NCBI RefSeq assembly: GCF_000378765.1
Contig: NZ_KB905345.1
Location: 124,001 to 188,000 of the forward strand
Length of the DNA: 64,000 bases
Direction of reading: 5' to 3'
Origin: Psychroflexus tropicus DSM 15496
GTDB lineage: Bacteria > Bacteroidota > Bacteroidia > Flavobacteriales > Flavobacteriaceae
The notes under the pieces: model-generated
What the model was told of the DNA's origin: nothing
The model's input: only the letters and a program-made list of their open reading frames with translations
Database searches by the model: none
Shown: positions 26,684 to 37,488 of the stretch, piece after piece
Position numbering within the stretch: the first letter of the stretch is position 1
How the letters are laid out: each line of letters starts with the position of its first letter
Made by a program: the position numbers and the translations under genes

Positions 26684-27367
26684 ATGAGAATAGATATAAT
26701 CACCGTAGTTCCAGACTTACTTAAAAGTCCTTTTGAGGCCTCCATTTTAAAGCGAGCCATAGAAAAGGGTTTAGTTGAAATTCATTTTCATAATCTGAGA
26801 GATTATACCAATTCAAATTATAAGCAAGTCGATGATTATCAATACGGTGGAGGAGCTGGAATGGTCATGATGGTAGAACCAATCGATAAATGCATTACCA
26901 AATTGAAGTCTGAAAGAGATTATGATGAAGTGATCTACCTCACTCCTGATGGGGAAGTATTAAATCAGGTGATGGCCAATACGTTATCTTTAAAAGGTAA
27001 CTTAATTCTTCTCTGCGGGCATTACAAAGGGGTCGATCAAAGAGTAAGGGATCTCTTTGTTACTAAAGAAATTTCTATTGGAGATTACGTTTTATCTGGA
27101 GGTGAGCTCGCTGCTGCAGTACTTTGCGACTCTATAATAAGGCTTATTCCAGGCGTTTTGGGTAATGAGACTTCTGCGCTTACAGATGCTTTCCAGGATA
27201 ATCTTCTATCCCCACCCATTTACACCAGACCTGCTAATTATAAGGGTTTGGAGGTTCCAAAAATACTATTAAGCGGGCATCAGAGGAAAATTGATGAGTG
27301 GAGAGATGAGAAAGCCTTAGAAAGAACTCAAAACAGACGTCCAGATTTATTGGAAGAAAACGACTAG
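26684..27367 (+). CDS. trmD: tRNA (guanine37-N1)-methyltransferase
   Basis: 227 residues of the SPOUT knot family, with the diagnostic [10 protein letters not shown] (about 49-58), [12 protein letters not shown] (about 111-122) and [12 protein letters not shown] knot motif (about 132-143). It methylates G37 of tRNAs with G at position 36, using S-adenosylmethionine, preventing frameshifts. Followed by rplS, the usual bacterial pairing. Confidence 0.97.
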   Translation: MRIDIITVVPDLLKSPFEASILKRAIEKGLVEIHFHNLRDYTNSNYKQVDDYQYGGGAGMVMMVEPIDKCITKLKSERDYDEVIYLTPDGEVLNQVMANTLSLKGNLILLCGHYKGVDQRVRDLFVTKEISIGDYVLSGGELAAAVLCDSIIRLIPGVLGNETSALTDAFQDNLLSPPIYTRPANYKGLEVPKILLSGHQRKIDEWRDEKALERTQNRRPDLLEEND

Positions 27368-27371
27368 AAAC

Positions 27372-27401
27372 TTGTACATATTTATTTTTTGATTAATTTT
27401 G
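27372..27401 (+). promoter_or_regulatory. Promoter of rplS
   Basis: TTG (27372-27374), 19-nt spacer, TAATTTTG (27394-27401). The match to the -33/-7 consensus implies that rplS is transcribed apart from trmD. Confidence 0.7.
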
Positions 27402-27470
27402 CATTCGCTAAATCAACCTCTGACGAAATCCGTGAATGTTGGTTCAGGTAAAAGCAAAAACTAAAATAAA

Positions 27471-27821
27471 ATGGATTTAGTAAAATTTGTTCAGGACGAA
27501 TTCGTAGAAAAGAAAGACTTTCCAGAGTTTTCTTCAGGTGATACTATCACTGTGTATTACGAAATTAAAGAAGGTCAGAAAACTCGTACTCAGTTCTTCA
27601 AAGGAGTGGTGATACAAGTTAAAGGTTCTGGTGTTTCAAAAACATTCACCATTCGTAAAATGAGTGGAACTGTAGGAGTAGAAAAAATATTCCCTATCAA
27701 CATGCCAGCCATTCAGAAAATTGAAATTAATAAAAGAGGTAGCGTTAGACGTGCCAGAATTTATTACTTCAGAGAATTGACTGGTAAAAAAGCAAGAATT
27801 AAAGAAAAAAGAGTTAATTAA
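27471..27821 (+). CDS. rplS: 50S ribosomal protein L19
   Basis: 116 residues. The FSSGDTITVYYEIKEG segment, the GVSKTFTIRKMS motif and the basic C-terminus (RRARIYYFRELTGKKARIKEK) are those of L19, which sits at the 30S-50S interface. Length typical. It has its own promoter and terminator. Confidence 0.97.
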   Translation: MDLVKFVQDEFVEKKDFPEFSSGDTITVYYEIKEGQKTRTQFFKGVVIQVKGSGVSKTFTIRKMSGTVGVEKIFPINMPAIQKIEINKRGSVRRARIYYFRELTGKKARIKEKRVN

Positions 27822-27845
27822 GTTAATCTCTTTAAAACAAAGAAG

Positions 27846-27882
27846 CCTTCTTTCATATTTGATAGAAGGTTTTCTTGTTTTT
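27846..27882 (+). terminator. Terminator after rplS
   Basis: Core stem CCTTCT/AGAAGG with a 12-nt loop, extended by weaker pairs, followed by T-rich sequence. Confidence 0.7.
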
Positions 27883-27928
27883 AACAGGGTTATAACCTAA
27901 ACTTTAAGGTTATTATTAGTCTAATCTT

Positions 27929-27936
27929 TATCTTTG
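27929..27936 (+). promoter_or_regulatory. -7 element ahead of icd
   Basis: TATCTTTG matches TAnnTTTG; the ATG is 45 nt downstream. The -33 region is weak. Confidence 0.5.
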
Positions 27937-27977
27937 AGAGTTAATTTTTTCGAACACAATTAAAAAATATAAATTAA

Positions 27978-30209
<2,232 letters not shown>

Positions 30210-30239
30210 AAAATCGATATTAAATCATTCGATTGAAAT

Positions 30240-30272
30240 AGCCCTTAGGATTATATCTTGAGGGCTTTTTTA
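30240..30272 (+). terminator. Terminator after icd
   Basis: Stem AGCCCT/AGGGCT with extra inner pairs, followed by T6. Confidence 0.85.
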
Positions 30273-30302
30273 TTTTATGCACATTTGCTAAAAATGGGAT
30301 AT

Positions 30303-30330
30303 AAAAAAAGCCTTCTTGAAAAGAAGGCTT
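30303..30330 (-). terminator. Terminator after rpmE2
   Basis: Perfect 10-bp stem AAGCCTTCTT/AAGAAGGCTT with a 3-nt loop; T-run on the minus strand. Confidence 0.85.
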
Positions 30331-30358
30331 AATATTAAAAACTATAATATAACGATTT

Positions 30359-30610
30359 TTATTTCTTGAATTTCTTGTATTTGTTCTTGAACTTATCGAT
30401 ACGTCCTGCACTATCTACAAGCTTAGTCTTACCAGTATAAAAAGGATGAGATGTTCTTGAGATCTCAAGTTTAATTAAAGGATATTCACTACCATCAAGT
30501 TCGATAGTTTCTTTGGTTTGAGCCGTAGATTTAGTTAAAAATACATCATCGTTAGACATATCTTTAAATGCTACTAATCTATAATTTTCTGGATGTATTC
30601 CCTTTTTCAT
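30359..30610 (-). CDS. rpmE2: 50S ribosomal protein L31 type B
   Basis: 83 residues beginning [17 protein letters not shown], with [13 protein letters not shown] and [14 protein letters not shown]. It has no cysteines, so it is the zinc-independent type B form of L31. Monocistronic with a strong terminator. In other bacteria the zinc-free paralogue is used under zinc limitation; no zinc-containing copy is seen in this window. Confidence 0.96.
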   Translation of the reverse strand: MKKGIHPENYRLVAFKDMSNDDVFLTKSTAQTKETIELDGSEYPLIKLEISRTSHPFYTGKTKLVDSAGRIDKFKNKYKKFKK

Positions 30611-30707
30611 CGTAACGTCTTTACTTAATTTATTTCAGGTTGCAAATTTAACTAAAAGATTATATTACACAAACAATTAATTAGAATTTATACAAGATTT
30701 TTAGGGT

Positions 30708-31706
30708 CTAAACTAGGCTTTCATTCAGGAAATTTTCAAGGGCTTCGGGTTGATCTAAAATCTTAGTCTGTATAGGAAGGTAATATAGCTGCTTTTTATC
30801 CAGTTTTGCTTTAAGTCGCATATAATCTTTTTGAGTAGTAAGAATAACTTCTTTTTGCTGAAGTAAATTCAAATCCTTTTCAGAAAATTCATGGTGATCC
30901 CCATATTCAAGATGATCGAAATGTTTATTCAATGACTTCAAATGGCTTACGAGTGGCTTTGGATTAGCAATTCCAGTGACTAAGGTAAAGTCATCAAAGT
31001 TTTCAAGTAGCTCCTTGTGATCTTGACTCAATACATAATCAGAATAATCTATTGTAGAAAACAAAAGTTGTTGATAAGGCTTAGGGTTGAGTTGGTTTTT
31101 AATCTTCAACTGTTCATCTGATGTCAAAGATTTGGGACATTTGGTCACGATGATTAAGTCTGCCCGTTTAGCACCAGTCTGAAACTCCCTTAGATTGCCT
31201 GTTGGCAAAACAAAATCTCTGGTATATAAATCCTCAAACGTGGTAAGAAGAATAGATGCCTTCGGCCTTACTTTTCTATGCTGAAAGGCATCATCTAGCA
31301 AAATCACTTCTAAATCAGGATATAGCTCTTGTAAGGACTCGATACCTCTTTGCCGATTTTCATCTACAGCGACAATTAATTCAGGGAAATTCAATTTAAA
31401 CTGAAGCGGCTCATCCCCTACTTCTGAGCTCGTATGGGAGCTTGATACTTCCAGAAATCCAGAGGTTTTTCGCTTATATCCTCTACTTAAAGTCGCTATT
31501 TTATAATTAGGATGTAAAGTTCTAATCAGTAATTCTATCATCGGTGATTTTCCGGTGCCTCCAGTATTCAGGTTACCAACACAAAGAACAGGGACAGAGT
31601 AGGCTTTCGATTTTAAAACCTCTATATTGTACAAATAATTACGCAAAGACATCACGCAGCCATAGAGAACTGAAAACGGAAAGAGTAAATAACGTAGATA
31701 TTTCAT
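30708..31706 (-). CDS. lpxK: Tetraacyldisaccharide 4'-kinase
   Basis: 332 residues from ATG 31706. The open frame extends 75 codons further upstream, but that would overlap the divergent Nif3-like gene and lacks LpxK character. A short N-terminal hydrophobic helix (RYLLFPFSVLYGCVMSL) is followed by the P-loop GNLNTGGTGKSP (about 42-53), SRGYKRKTSGF, DDAFQHRKV and LTTQKDYMRL, the LpxK signature order. It phosphorylates lipid A precursor at the inner membrane. Divergent from the Nif3-like gene with a 49-nt gap. Confidence 0.94.
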   Translation of the reverse strand: MKYLRYLLFPFSVLYGCVMSLRNYLYNIEVLKSKAYSVPVLCVGNLNTGGTGKSPMIELLIRTLHPNYKIATLSRGYKRKTSGFLEVSSSHTSSEVGDEPLQFKLNFPELIVAVDENRQRGIESLQELYPDLEVILLDDAFQHRKVRPKASILLTTFEDLYTRDFVLPTGNLREFQTGAKRADLIIVTKCPKSLTSDEQLKIKNQLNPKPYQQLLFSTIDYSDYVLSQDHKELLENFDDFTLVTGIANPKPLVSHLKSLNKHFDHLEYGDHHEFSEKDLNLLQQKEVILTTQKDYMRLKAKLDKKQLYYLPIQTKILDQPEALENFLNESLV

Positions 31707-31755
31707 GACTGCGAAATTATAATTTTTAAATTTAGACTTTAAAACATTTTTTTTG

Positions 31756-32850
31756 ATGATAGTAAACGATTTTATTGAAGCTATTGAAGAGTTATCTCCA
31801 ACACAATATGCTGAAGACTTCGACAATACAGGCTTATTAGTTGGGGAAAAAACAATGAAGGTAAATGGCGTATTGATTACCCTGGACACCCTGGAAAGTG
31901 TAGTGGATGAAGCCATAGCAGAAAATTGCAACCTTATTATTAGTTTTCATCCCATTATATTTTCAGGCTTAAAAAAACTCAATAATAAGACCTACGTCGA
32001 GCGTGTTGTGTATAAGGCCATTAAACATGATATTGCGATTTATGCAATGCATACAGCTTTAGACAATGTGTCTCATGGAGTCAATGCCATGATGTGTAAA
32101 AAACTAGGCCTCAAGAATACTTCGGTACTCATACCAAAGCAAAAAACCATCAAAAAATTAACGACTTATGTTCCTGTAAATGATGCAGAAAAGGTCAGAA
32201 ATGCTCTCTTTGAAGCTGGTGGAGGAAGTATAGGCAATTACGATTTTTGTAGTTTTAACTTGGAAGGGATTGGCACCTTCAATGGAAATGAGAACTCCAA
32301 CCCTACTCTTGGTAAGCCTGGTGAAACTCAGTTTGAAAAGGAAATTCAGATCAATATGACTTTTTCCTCTCATTTAGAATCAAGTATTTTGAATGCTCTT
32401 TTTGATAGCCATCCTTATGAAGAAGTAGCCTATGAGGTAGAAACCCTGGAAAACCTGGATCAAAACAGAGGGATTGGCATGGTGGGTGAATTGGAAACAC
32501 CGTTGGGTATCACAGAAGTCTTATCGTTTGTAAAATCAGTTTTTAAAACAAAATGCATAAGACATTCAGAGTTGAATGATCAACCTATAAAACGAATAGC
32601 AGTATTAGGAGGAAGCGGCGCTTTTGCCATCGATAAAGCAAAAGCAGCTAAAGCTGATCTGTACATTACAGCAGATTTGAAATACCATGACTTTTATAAA
32701 GCTGAAAATCAAATCATTCTAGCCGATATAGGCCATTATGAGAGTGAACAGTATACAAAAGATTTAATCCATGCTTTTCTTACAAAAAAATTCCCTAATT
32801 TTGCACTCGTTTTATCTAATATTAATACCAACCCCATTCAATACTATTGA
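31756..32850 (+). CDS. Nif3-like dinuclear metal-centre protein
   Basis: 364 residues from ATG 31756 (a TTG one codon earlier is less likely). DNTGLLVG near the N-terminus, ISFHPIIFSG, YAMHTALDN and the C-terminal GGSGAF and DIGHYESEQY motifs carry the conserved His/Glu/Asp metal ligands of the NIF3/YqfO family. The middle about 110 residues are the extra PII/CutA-like insertion typical of longer members. Biological role unsettled (GTP cyclohydrolase-like annotations exist). 2 nt separate it from the next gene. Confidence 0.9.
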   Translation: MIVNDFIEAIEELSPTQYAEDFDNTGLLVGEKTMKVNGVLITLDTLESVVDEAIAENCNLIISFHPIIFSGLKKLNNKTYVERVVYKAIKHDIAIYAMHTALDNVSHGVNAMMCKKLGLKNTSVLIPKQKTIKKLTTYVPVNDAEKVRNALFEAGGGSIGNYDFCSFNLEGIGTFNGNENSNPTLGKPGETQFEKEIQINMTFSSHLESSILNALFDSHPYEEVAYEVETLENLDQNRGIGMVGELETPLGITEVLSFVKSVFKTKCIRHSELNDQPIKRIAVLGGSGAFAIDKAKAAKADLYITADLKYHDFYKAENQIILADIGHYESEQYTKDLIHAFLTKKFPNFALVLSNINTNPIQYY

Positions 32851-32852
32851 TT

Positions 32853-33635
32853 ATGGCAAAGAAAAAAGAGGTTACTGTAGAGCAAAAATTAAGAGCTTTA
32901 TACGATTTACAACTAATAGACTCACGTATTGACGAAATAAGAAATATGCGAGGTGAGCTACCTCTTGAAGTGGAAGATTTGGAAGATGAAGTGGCCGGTC
33001 TTACCAAAAGAATTGAAAAGTTGGAGTCTGATCTAACCGTCACTGAAGAAAAGATAAAAGACAAAAAGCAGTTCATAGTAGAAGCAGAAGCTATGATCAA
33101 AAAATACAAAGGACAGCAAGACAATGTTAGAAATAACAGAGAGTTTGATGCGTTAACCAAAGAGATTGAGTTTCAGGAATTAGAAATTGAATTAGCTCAA
33201 AAGCATATCCGTGAATATGGAGCTCAAATCGAGCACAAAACAGCTGTAATTGAAGAAACCAAGGAAAAGTTAGCTGAACGTCAAAATCACTTGGACCACA
33301 AAAAATCTGAGTTGGACAATATTTTAAAAGAGACCGAAAAAGAAGAAACAGCTTTAGCGGAAAAATCTGAAAAGTTCAAGAAAGATATTGAAGAGCGTCT
33401 GGTAAAAGCTTATAACAGAATTCGTAAGAACGTTAAGAATGGAATGGCTGTAGTGACAATTGAACGTGGAGCCTCTGGAGGATCTTTCTTCACTATCCCA
33501 CCACAAGTTCAGGTTGAAATCGCTGCCAGACGTAAAGTGATCATCGACGAACACAGTGGACGAATTCTTGTCGACCAGGAACTCGCTAAAGAAGAAGAAG
33601 AAAAAATGGAAAAGATGTTTACTAAACTAGCGTAA
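32853..33635 (+). CDS. Long coiled-coil protein of the C4-zinc-ribbon (CT398-like) family, zinc site lost
   Basis: 260 residues from ATG 32853. Residues about 30-190 are an almost continuous antiparallel coiled coil. The C-terminal domain keeps the family shape (SGGSFFTIPPQVQVEI, then SGRILV), but the four cysteines that normally form a zinc ribbon around it are absent; the protein contains no Cys at all. Relatives have been linked to envelope or RNA-related functions without consensus. Probably co-transcribed with the Nif3-like gene and ended by a strong terminator. Confidence 0.85.
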   Translation: MAKKKEVTVEQKLRALYDLQLIDSRIDEIRNMRGELPLEVEDLEDEVAGLTKRIEKLESDLTVTEEKIKDKKQFIVEAEAMIKKYKGQQDNVRNNREFDALTKEIEFQELEIELAQKHIREYGAQIEHKTAVIEETKEKLAERQNHLDHKKSELDNILKETEKEETALAEKSEKFKKDIEERLVKAYNRIRKNVKNGMAVVTIERGASGGSFFTIPPQVQVEIAARRKVIIDEHSGRILVDQELAKEEEEKMEKMFTKLA

Positions 33636-33653
33636 GCACTAGACCAAATAATT

Positions 33654-33686
33654 AAAAAAGCTCAAGTAAAAACTTGAGCTTTTTTA
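33654..33686 (+). terminator. Terminator after the coiled-coil gene
   Basis: A 14-bp stem (AAAAAAGCTCAAGT/ACTTGAGCTTTTTT) with a 4-5-nt loop. Confidence 0.9.
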
Positions 33687-33735
33687 ATGTCTAAATTTTA
33701 ACTAGCTCTTAATGGATGTCATTTGCATAATCCCC

Positions 33736-33743
33736 TACTTTTG
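33736..33743 (+). promoter_or_regulatory. -7 element ahead of msrA
   Basis: TACTTTTG fits TAnnTTTG; the msrA ATG lies 12 nt further on. Confidence 0.5.
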
Positions 33744-33754
33744 AAATAAAAAAC

Positions 33755-34405
33755 ATGAAATCATTATTGCATTTAACCTTACTTTCAATCCTCTTTGTGA
33801 GTTGCGGGAAAGCACAAAACTCAAAGTCGCCTAGTGAAATTGCCTCAGAAAATTTTGATGATGAAAAATACGAAAGAGCCTATTTTGCTAGCGGATGTTT
33901 TTGGTGTGTAGAAACCATTTATGAAAGCGTAAAAGGCGTAGAAGAAGTGTTCTCTGGTTACTCAGGTGGTCATACTAAGAATCCAACCTATGAATCCAGC
34001 AACACGGGAAGAACGGGGCATGCTGAAGCTGTGGAGGTGATTTACGACCCAGAAGTGGTAAGCTTTAGCACTTTAGTCGACGTTTATTTTGGCTCACAGG
34101 ATGTCACTCAACAAAACGGACAGGGACCAGACATAGGTTCTCAATACCGCTCTATTATCTTCTACCAAAATGCGGATGAAAAGGAAATTATTGAGCAAAA
34201 AGTAGAAGCCCTCTCAAAAGACTACGATAGACCAATAGCTGCAGAAGTCAAGGAATTTGATAAATTCTGGATGGCAGAAGAATACCATCAGGATTATAAA
34301 GTTAATAATCCTAACAACCCTTACATCAGAAATGTTTCTGTCCCTAGGTATACTCGGTTTAAAGTGAGATTTCCAGAACTCCTTAAGCCAAAATCAGAAC
34401 GCTAA
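33755..34405 (+). CDS. msrA: Lipoprotein-type peptide-methionine (S)-S-oxide reductase
   Basis: 216 residues. The N-terminus is a lipoprotein signal with lipobox LFVSC (acyl-Cys17), so this MsrA acts outside the cytoplasm. The catalytic GCFWC motif has Cys48, followed by GYSGGHTKNPTYE, GHAEAVEV and the C-terminal EEYHQDY. It repairs oxidised methionine. A 3' fragment of a second, diverged msrA lies at 38849-38980, with the T9SS gene block in between. Confidence 0.95.
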   Translation: MKSLLHLTLLSILFVSCGKAQNSKSPSEIASENFDDEKYERAYFASGCFWCVETIYESVKGVEEVFSGYSGGHTKNPTYESSNTGRTGHAEAVEVIYDPEVVSFSTLVDVYFGSQDVTQQNGQGPDIGSQYRSIIFYQNADEKEIIEQKVEALSKDYDRPIAAEVKEFDKFWMAEEYHQDYKVNNPNNPYIRNVSVPRYTRFKVRFPELLKPKSER

Positions 34406-34409
34406 GCAT

Positions 34410-34448
34410 CAAAAAAAGCCATCCCTATTAATTCAGGAACGGCTTTTT
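34410..34448 (+). terminator. Terminator after msrA
   Basis: Arms AAAAAGCC/GGCTTTTT with an extra inner CCT/AGG pair. A similar hairpin lies at 39170-39206 after the msrA remnant. Confidence 0.75.
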
Positions 34449-34489
34449 AATTTATGTAATGTTCTAATTTATATATTACAACATTAGGA

Positions 34490-35216
34490 TTAGTTTTTAA
34501 TCAGCTTTTTTACAGTTTTCATTCCGCTAGCAGATGATATTTCAACAATATAAACTCCAGAAGATAAAAAGGAAATATCGAAGGTAGATAACTCAGTTTC
34601 TTACTGAAATTCTGCTATATCCTTACCAATAAGGGTATAAATTTTAATTTTCTCGATATTTACGTTGCTTTCAATTGAAAATTTATTCTGTGCTGGGTTA
34701 GGGTAAAGTTTTAGAGAACGAAATTCATTTTCATCTTGAATGGATAAAGTTTCTGAATAATACACTGCCCGATCCTCGTTGGTGTTGGTGATCGTTAGTT
34801 TTTTAAGCGTAGGAGATTCTTCAGTGATTTCGAAGATAAAACTTGAGTAACATTGCCAAAATCTAACCAAAAGTATTCATCTATGTACTGTGTATAAAAA
34901 TCAATATTTTCTTGAAGAGTGCATTCAGGGAATGTAGGAGAAGCATCATCAGTTGAAAATGAATTAGAATTATTCTCAAATATAATTTCGCCAGTGTAAC
35001 CAAAGCATACAGATGGTAATGGAAATGAATTAATAAAATCAACTTCAAACTCTAAAGTAACTTGATTGATTTCTTCATTATCTGGTGTAAAAACTCAATG
35101 TCATTAATTACTATTTTTTCTAAATACCAAGTATTGTCGACGAGATCTTGAGATTGTGCTTTGAGTTGAATTGAACTTAATAAGAAGCAAAATAATATAA
35201 GATTTAAGGTTTTCAT
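34490..35216 (-). pseudogene. Broken paralogue of the T9SS-sorted protein
   Basis: Homologous along its whole length to the intact neighbour at 35222-35932: signal peptide MKTLNLILFCFLLSS..., DNTWYLEKIVI, then ITNTN and a C-terminal sorting domain ending LIKN. It is disabled by at least three lesions: a frameshift near 35080-35098, a second near 34850-34870, and an in-frame TAA at about 34601 in the sorting domain (AEFQ*ETE). All fragments are in the right order, so this is recent decay of a tandem duplicate. Confidence 0.85.
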
Positions 35217-35221
35217 AAGGA

Positions 35222-35932
35222 TTAGTTTTTAATCAGTTTTGTCACTGTCTTTTTACCCTCTAATGATGTGACTTCAACAAAATAGATTCCACTCAATAAA
35301 AAAGAAATATCATAGGTGGATGATTTTGGTTCTGAATGAAATTTCGCTACAACCTTACCTGTAAGGGTATAGATTTTAACTTGCTCAATACTCAAGTCAC
35401 TCTCTATCGAAAATTTGTTTTGAGCGGGATTAGGATAGAGTTGTACTGAAGCAAATTCGTTTTCATCTTGAATAGATAAGGTTTGTGAAAAATACACTGC
35501 CTGGTCTCCATTAGTATTGGTGATCGTTAGTTTTTTAAGTGTGAAAGATTCTTGTGTGATTTCGTAAGTGAAAGGTTGAAAAAATCCTTCTACAAAACCA
35601 AAAAAATTATTATAGTAAATTGTATCAAAAGCATCATACTCTTCAACAAAACATCCTTCAAAAGTTAATCCTTGCCCAGAAAGAGTAAAATTCATATTAT
35701 CGCTATATTGAATATCCGCAAATAAAGAATTACAATATTCTGTGAATAAAAAATCAGAATTAAATTCTGCATATGCTATTGGCGTTGAGCCAAGACTAGG
35801 AACAAATATATCATCGCCAACAATGACTACCTTCTCCAAGTACCAGGTATTGTCCAGGAGATCCTGGGTTTGGGCTTTAGTTTGAAATGAATATACTATC
35901 AGGGTAAAAAGTAAGAATTTAAAAGTTTTCAT
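35222..35932 (-). CDS. Secreted protein with type IX C-terminal sorting domain, function unknown
   Basis: 236 residues. A signal peptide (1-20) is followed by a lipocalin/META-like stretch (DNTWYLEKVVIVGDDIF) and a middle region rich in Asn, Phe and Tyr. A type A T9SS sorting domain covers about 160-236 (LYPNPAQNKFSIES, KVKIYTLTGK-like repeat, SGIYFVEV, ending TKLIKN). It would be exported to the cell surface or medium. It lies 5 nt from the S8 gene upstream, and its tandem copy downstream is a pseudogene. Molecular function not recognised. Confidence 0.82.
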   Translation of the reverse strand: MKTFKFLLFTLIVYSFQTKAQTQDLLDNTWYLEKVVIVGDDIFVPSLGSTPIAYAEFNSDFLFTEYCNSLFADIQYSDNMNFTLSGQGLTFEGCFVEEYDAFDTIYYNNFFGFVEGFFQPFTYEITQESFTLKKLTITNTNGDQAVYFSQTLSIQDENEFASVQLYPNPAQNKFSIESDLSIEQVKIYTLTGKVVAKFHSEPKSSTYDISFLLSGIYFVEVTSLEGKKTVTKLIKN

Positions 35933-35937
35933 AGGGA

Positions 35938-37488
35938 TTAGTTTTTAATTAGATTTTTAGATTCAATCACATTTCCATTAGATACTAAAGTAATGGCATA
36001 AGTACCAGCTTGAAAATTGGAAAGGTCAATAGTTAGTTCAGAGGCGTTCGAGTTCAATATATAGTTATTGGATTGGGCATTACTCAAGTCTGTTAGAATT
36101 AAATATGATGAAGAATCGCTAGCTACATGGTAATTGACTTGGACATTTTGAGTGGCAGGGTTTGGAGATAAACTTTTGATTTCAATTGGAATGCCTTGTA
36201 CAACAATATCAGTATAATCTTTAAAACCATCTTTCTCTGCAATAACTTCAAGTTTGTAGATTTTAGTGATATCTGGGGTCACTTCAAAGTTTTGTCCTGA
36301 GTAAATCAAATTCCCGTCAGAATCATACCAATTGTAAATGGCGGCTTCAAAAATTTGTTCTGCTGTTAGGGTTATAGATGTATTGTCTATATTTGATGGA
36401 CTTTGCTGGGCAATAGCAGAAAAGGATTCTCTGTTTTTCTTTTGGATATAAAAGGTTTCACCGCCAATAACCTCTCCTGTAGACGAATTTTTTTGAATAA
36501 GGTGGTATTTAAAATGTCTTTTATCTGTAAGTTCTTTCACTAAAAAATTAAATGTTAAGCTGAGTGTTGCGTATGATTGAGCTTGTAATTCAACATCGCT
36601 AAGTATAGCATTATTGGCAGTTACTAATTGTTTTTGGTTCACTGCATAATTTGTAAGACCATTGTTTTGGTTTCCTCCGGCTGCCCAAGCACTATAAAAA
36701 ACACTATCCATGTCAATGCTTAAGTCTGCTTCATCATAGATGGTTTTTCCACTCTCGTTAGTTTCTGCGAAAAATTCAAAGTCATAGTTTTCTTGAGAAC
36801 TTAATGGATTGGTTACACCAACGGCTACCGTTATTTTTTCACTTAGTGATCCATCGAGTGTATTATCTGGGTCAATCTCGACAATACTTACATTTTTCCA
36901 GGCTAAATTATTGTTATTCCTTACCATGATATTAGGATTAGACGTCTCTGGAGATGACAAAGGGTCGTCTATCGAATTAACTTTAGCGATCAAACAAAAA
37001 TGCCAGGGATTTTCATTAATACCAGAATAATCATCTGGATTAGGGACATTCCAGGGTATCTTAACAACGGTTTCTTCTCCTGGTTCTAATGACGGAATGT
37101 TAACCTCGCCAATATAACCTCCCATGGTCACACCTCTAACAACTAGAGAACCATCCCAATGTTCTGGCCAATTCAAGGCTGTGTTGGCTTTAGCCCAGTT
37201 GAGACTTACTGTGTCAGCTCCACTAGAGGTTTGGCAACCTAAATTTCTAACTCTTACGTAAACATAATTAAGCCCATTTCCATTTTGGTAAGTTGGGTTT
37301 TGGTGAATCGGATATAATTTACCATCATCTTGGTTTCTAATCCATATATCTGAGCTTTCCCACATTCTTGGAGTTTCTGTATTGGGTTCAATCCCTAAAT
37401 CCTTTTGGGAATCTCCAATCATTAAATCAAGTTCTGGTTCATCTTCAGAAATCATGCATTGCGCTTTTTTTAACCGCTCTAAACACAT
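35938..37488 (-). CDS. C-terminal part of a frameshifted S8 protease: adhesion-type modules and T9SS sorting domain
   Basis: Continuation, in another frame, of the subtilisin-like protease encoded upstream. Contains WESSDIWIRNQDDG, beta-sandwich modules of about 120-350 residues, a Gly/Tyr-containing PKD-like segment (TAEQIFEAAIYNWYDSDGNL) and a C-terminal sorting domain (SLSPNPATQNVQVNYHV, ending ESKNLIKN). The annotated ATG is only the first available in this frame; read through the A7 tract at 37465-37471 with one A fewer, the peptide joins seamlessly as ...FRAVKKAQCMISEDEP.... Without that correction it has no signal peptide and no protease. Confidence 0.8.
   Translation of the reverse strand: MCLERLKKAQCMISEDEPELDLMIGDSQKDLGIEPNTETPRMWESSDIWIRNQDDGKLYPIHQNPTYQNGNGLNYVYVRVRNLGCQTSSGADTVSLNWAKANTALNWPEHWDGSLVVRGVTMGGYIGEVNIPSLEPGEETVVKIPWNVPNPDDYSGINENPWHFCLIAKVNSIDDPLSSPETSNPNIMVRNNNNLAWKNVSIVEIDPDNTLDGSLSEKITVAVGVTNPLSSQENYDFEFFAETNESGKTIYDEADLSIDMDSVFYSAWAAGGNQNNGLTNYAVNQKQLVTANNAILSDVELQAQSYATLSLTFNFLVKELTDKRHFKYHLIQKNSSTGEVIGGETFYIQKKNRESFSAIAQQSPSNIDNTSITLTAEQIFEAAIYNWYDSDGNLIYSGQNFEVTPDITKIYKLEVIAEKDGFKDYTDIVVQGIPIEIKSLSPNPATQNVQVNYHVASDSSSYLILTDLSNAQSNNYILNSNASELTIDLSNFQAGTYAITLVSNGNVIESKNLIKN

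Noticed and set aside
31707-31931. 75-codon N-terminal extension of the lpxK reading frame
   Set aside because: It overlaps the divergent Nif3-like gene, and LpxK homology begins at the ATG at 31706 with the usual hydrophobic helix.
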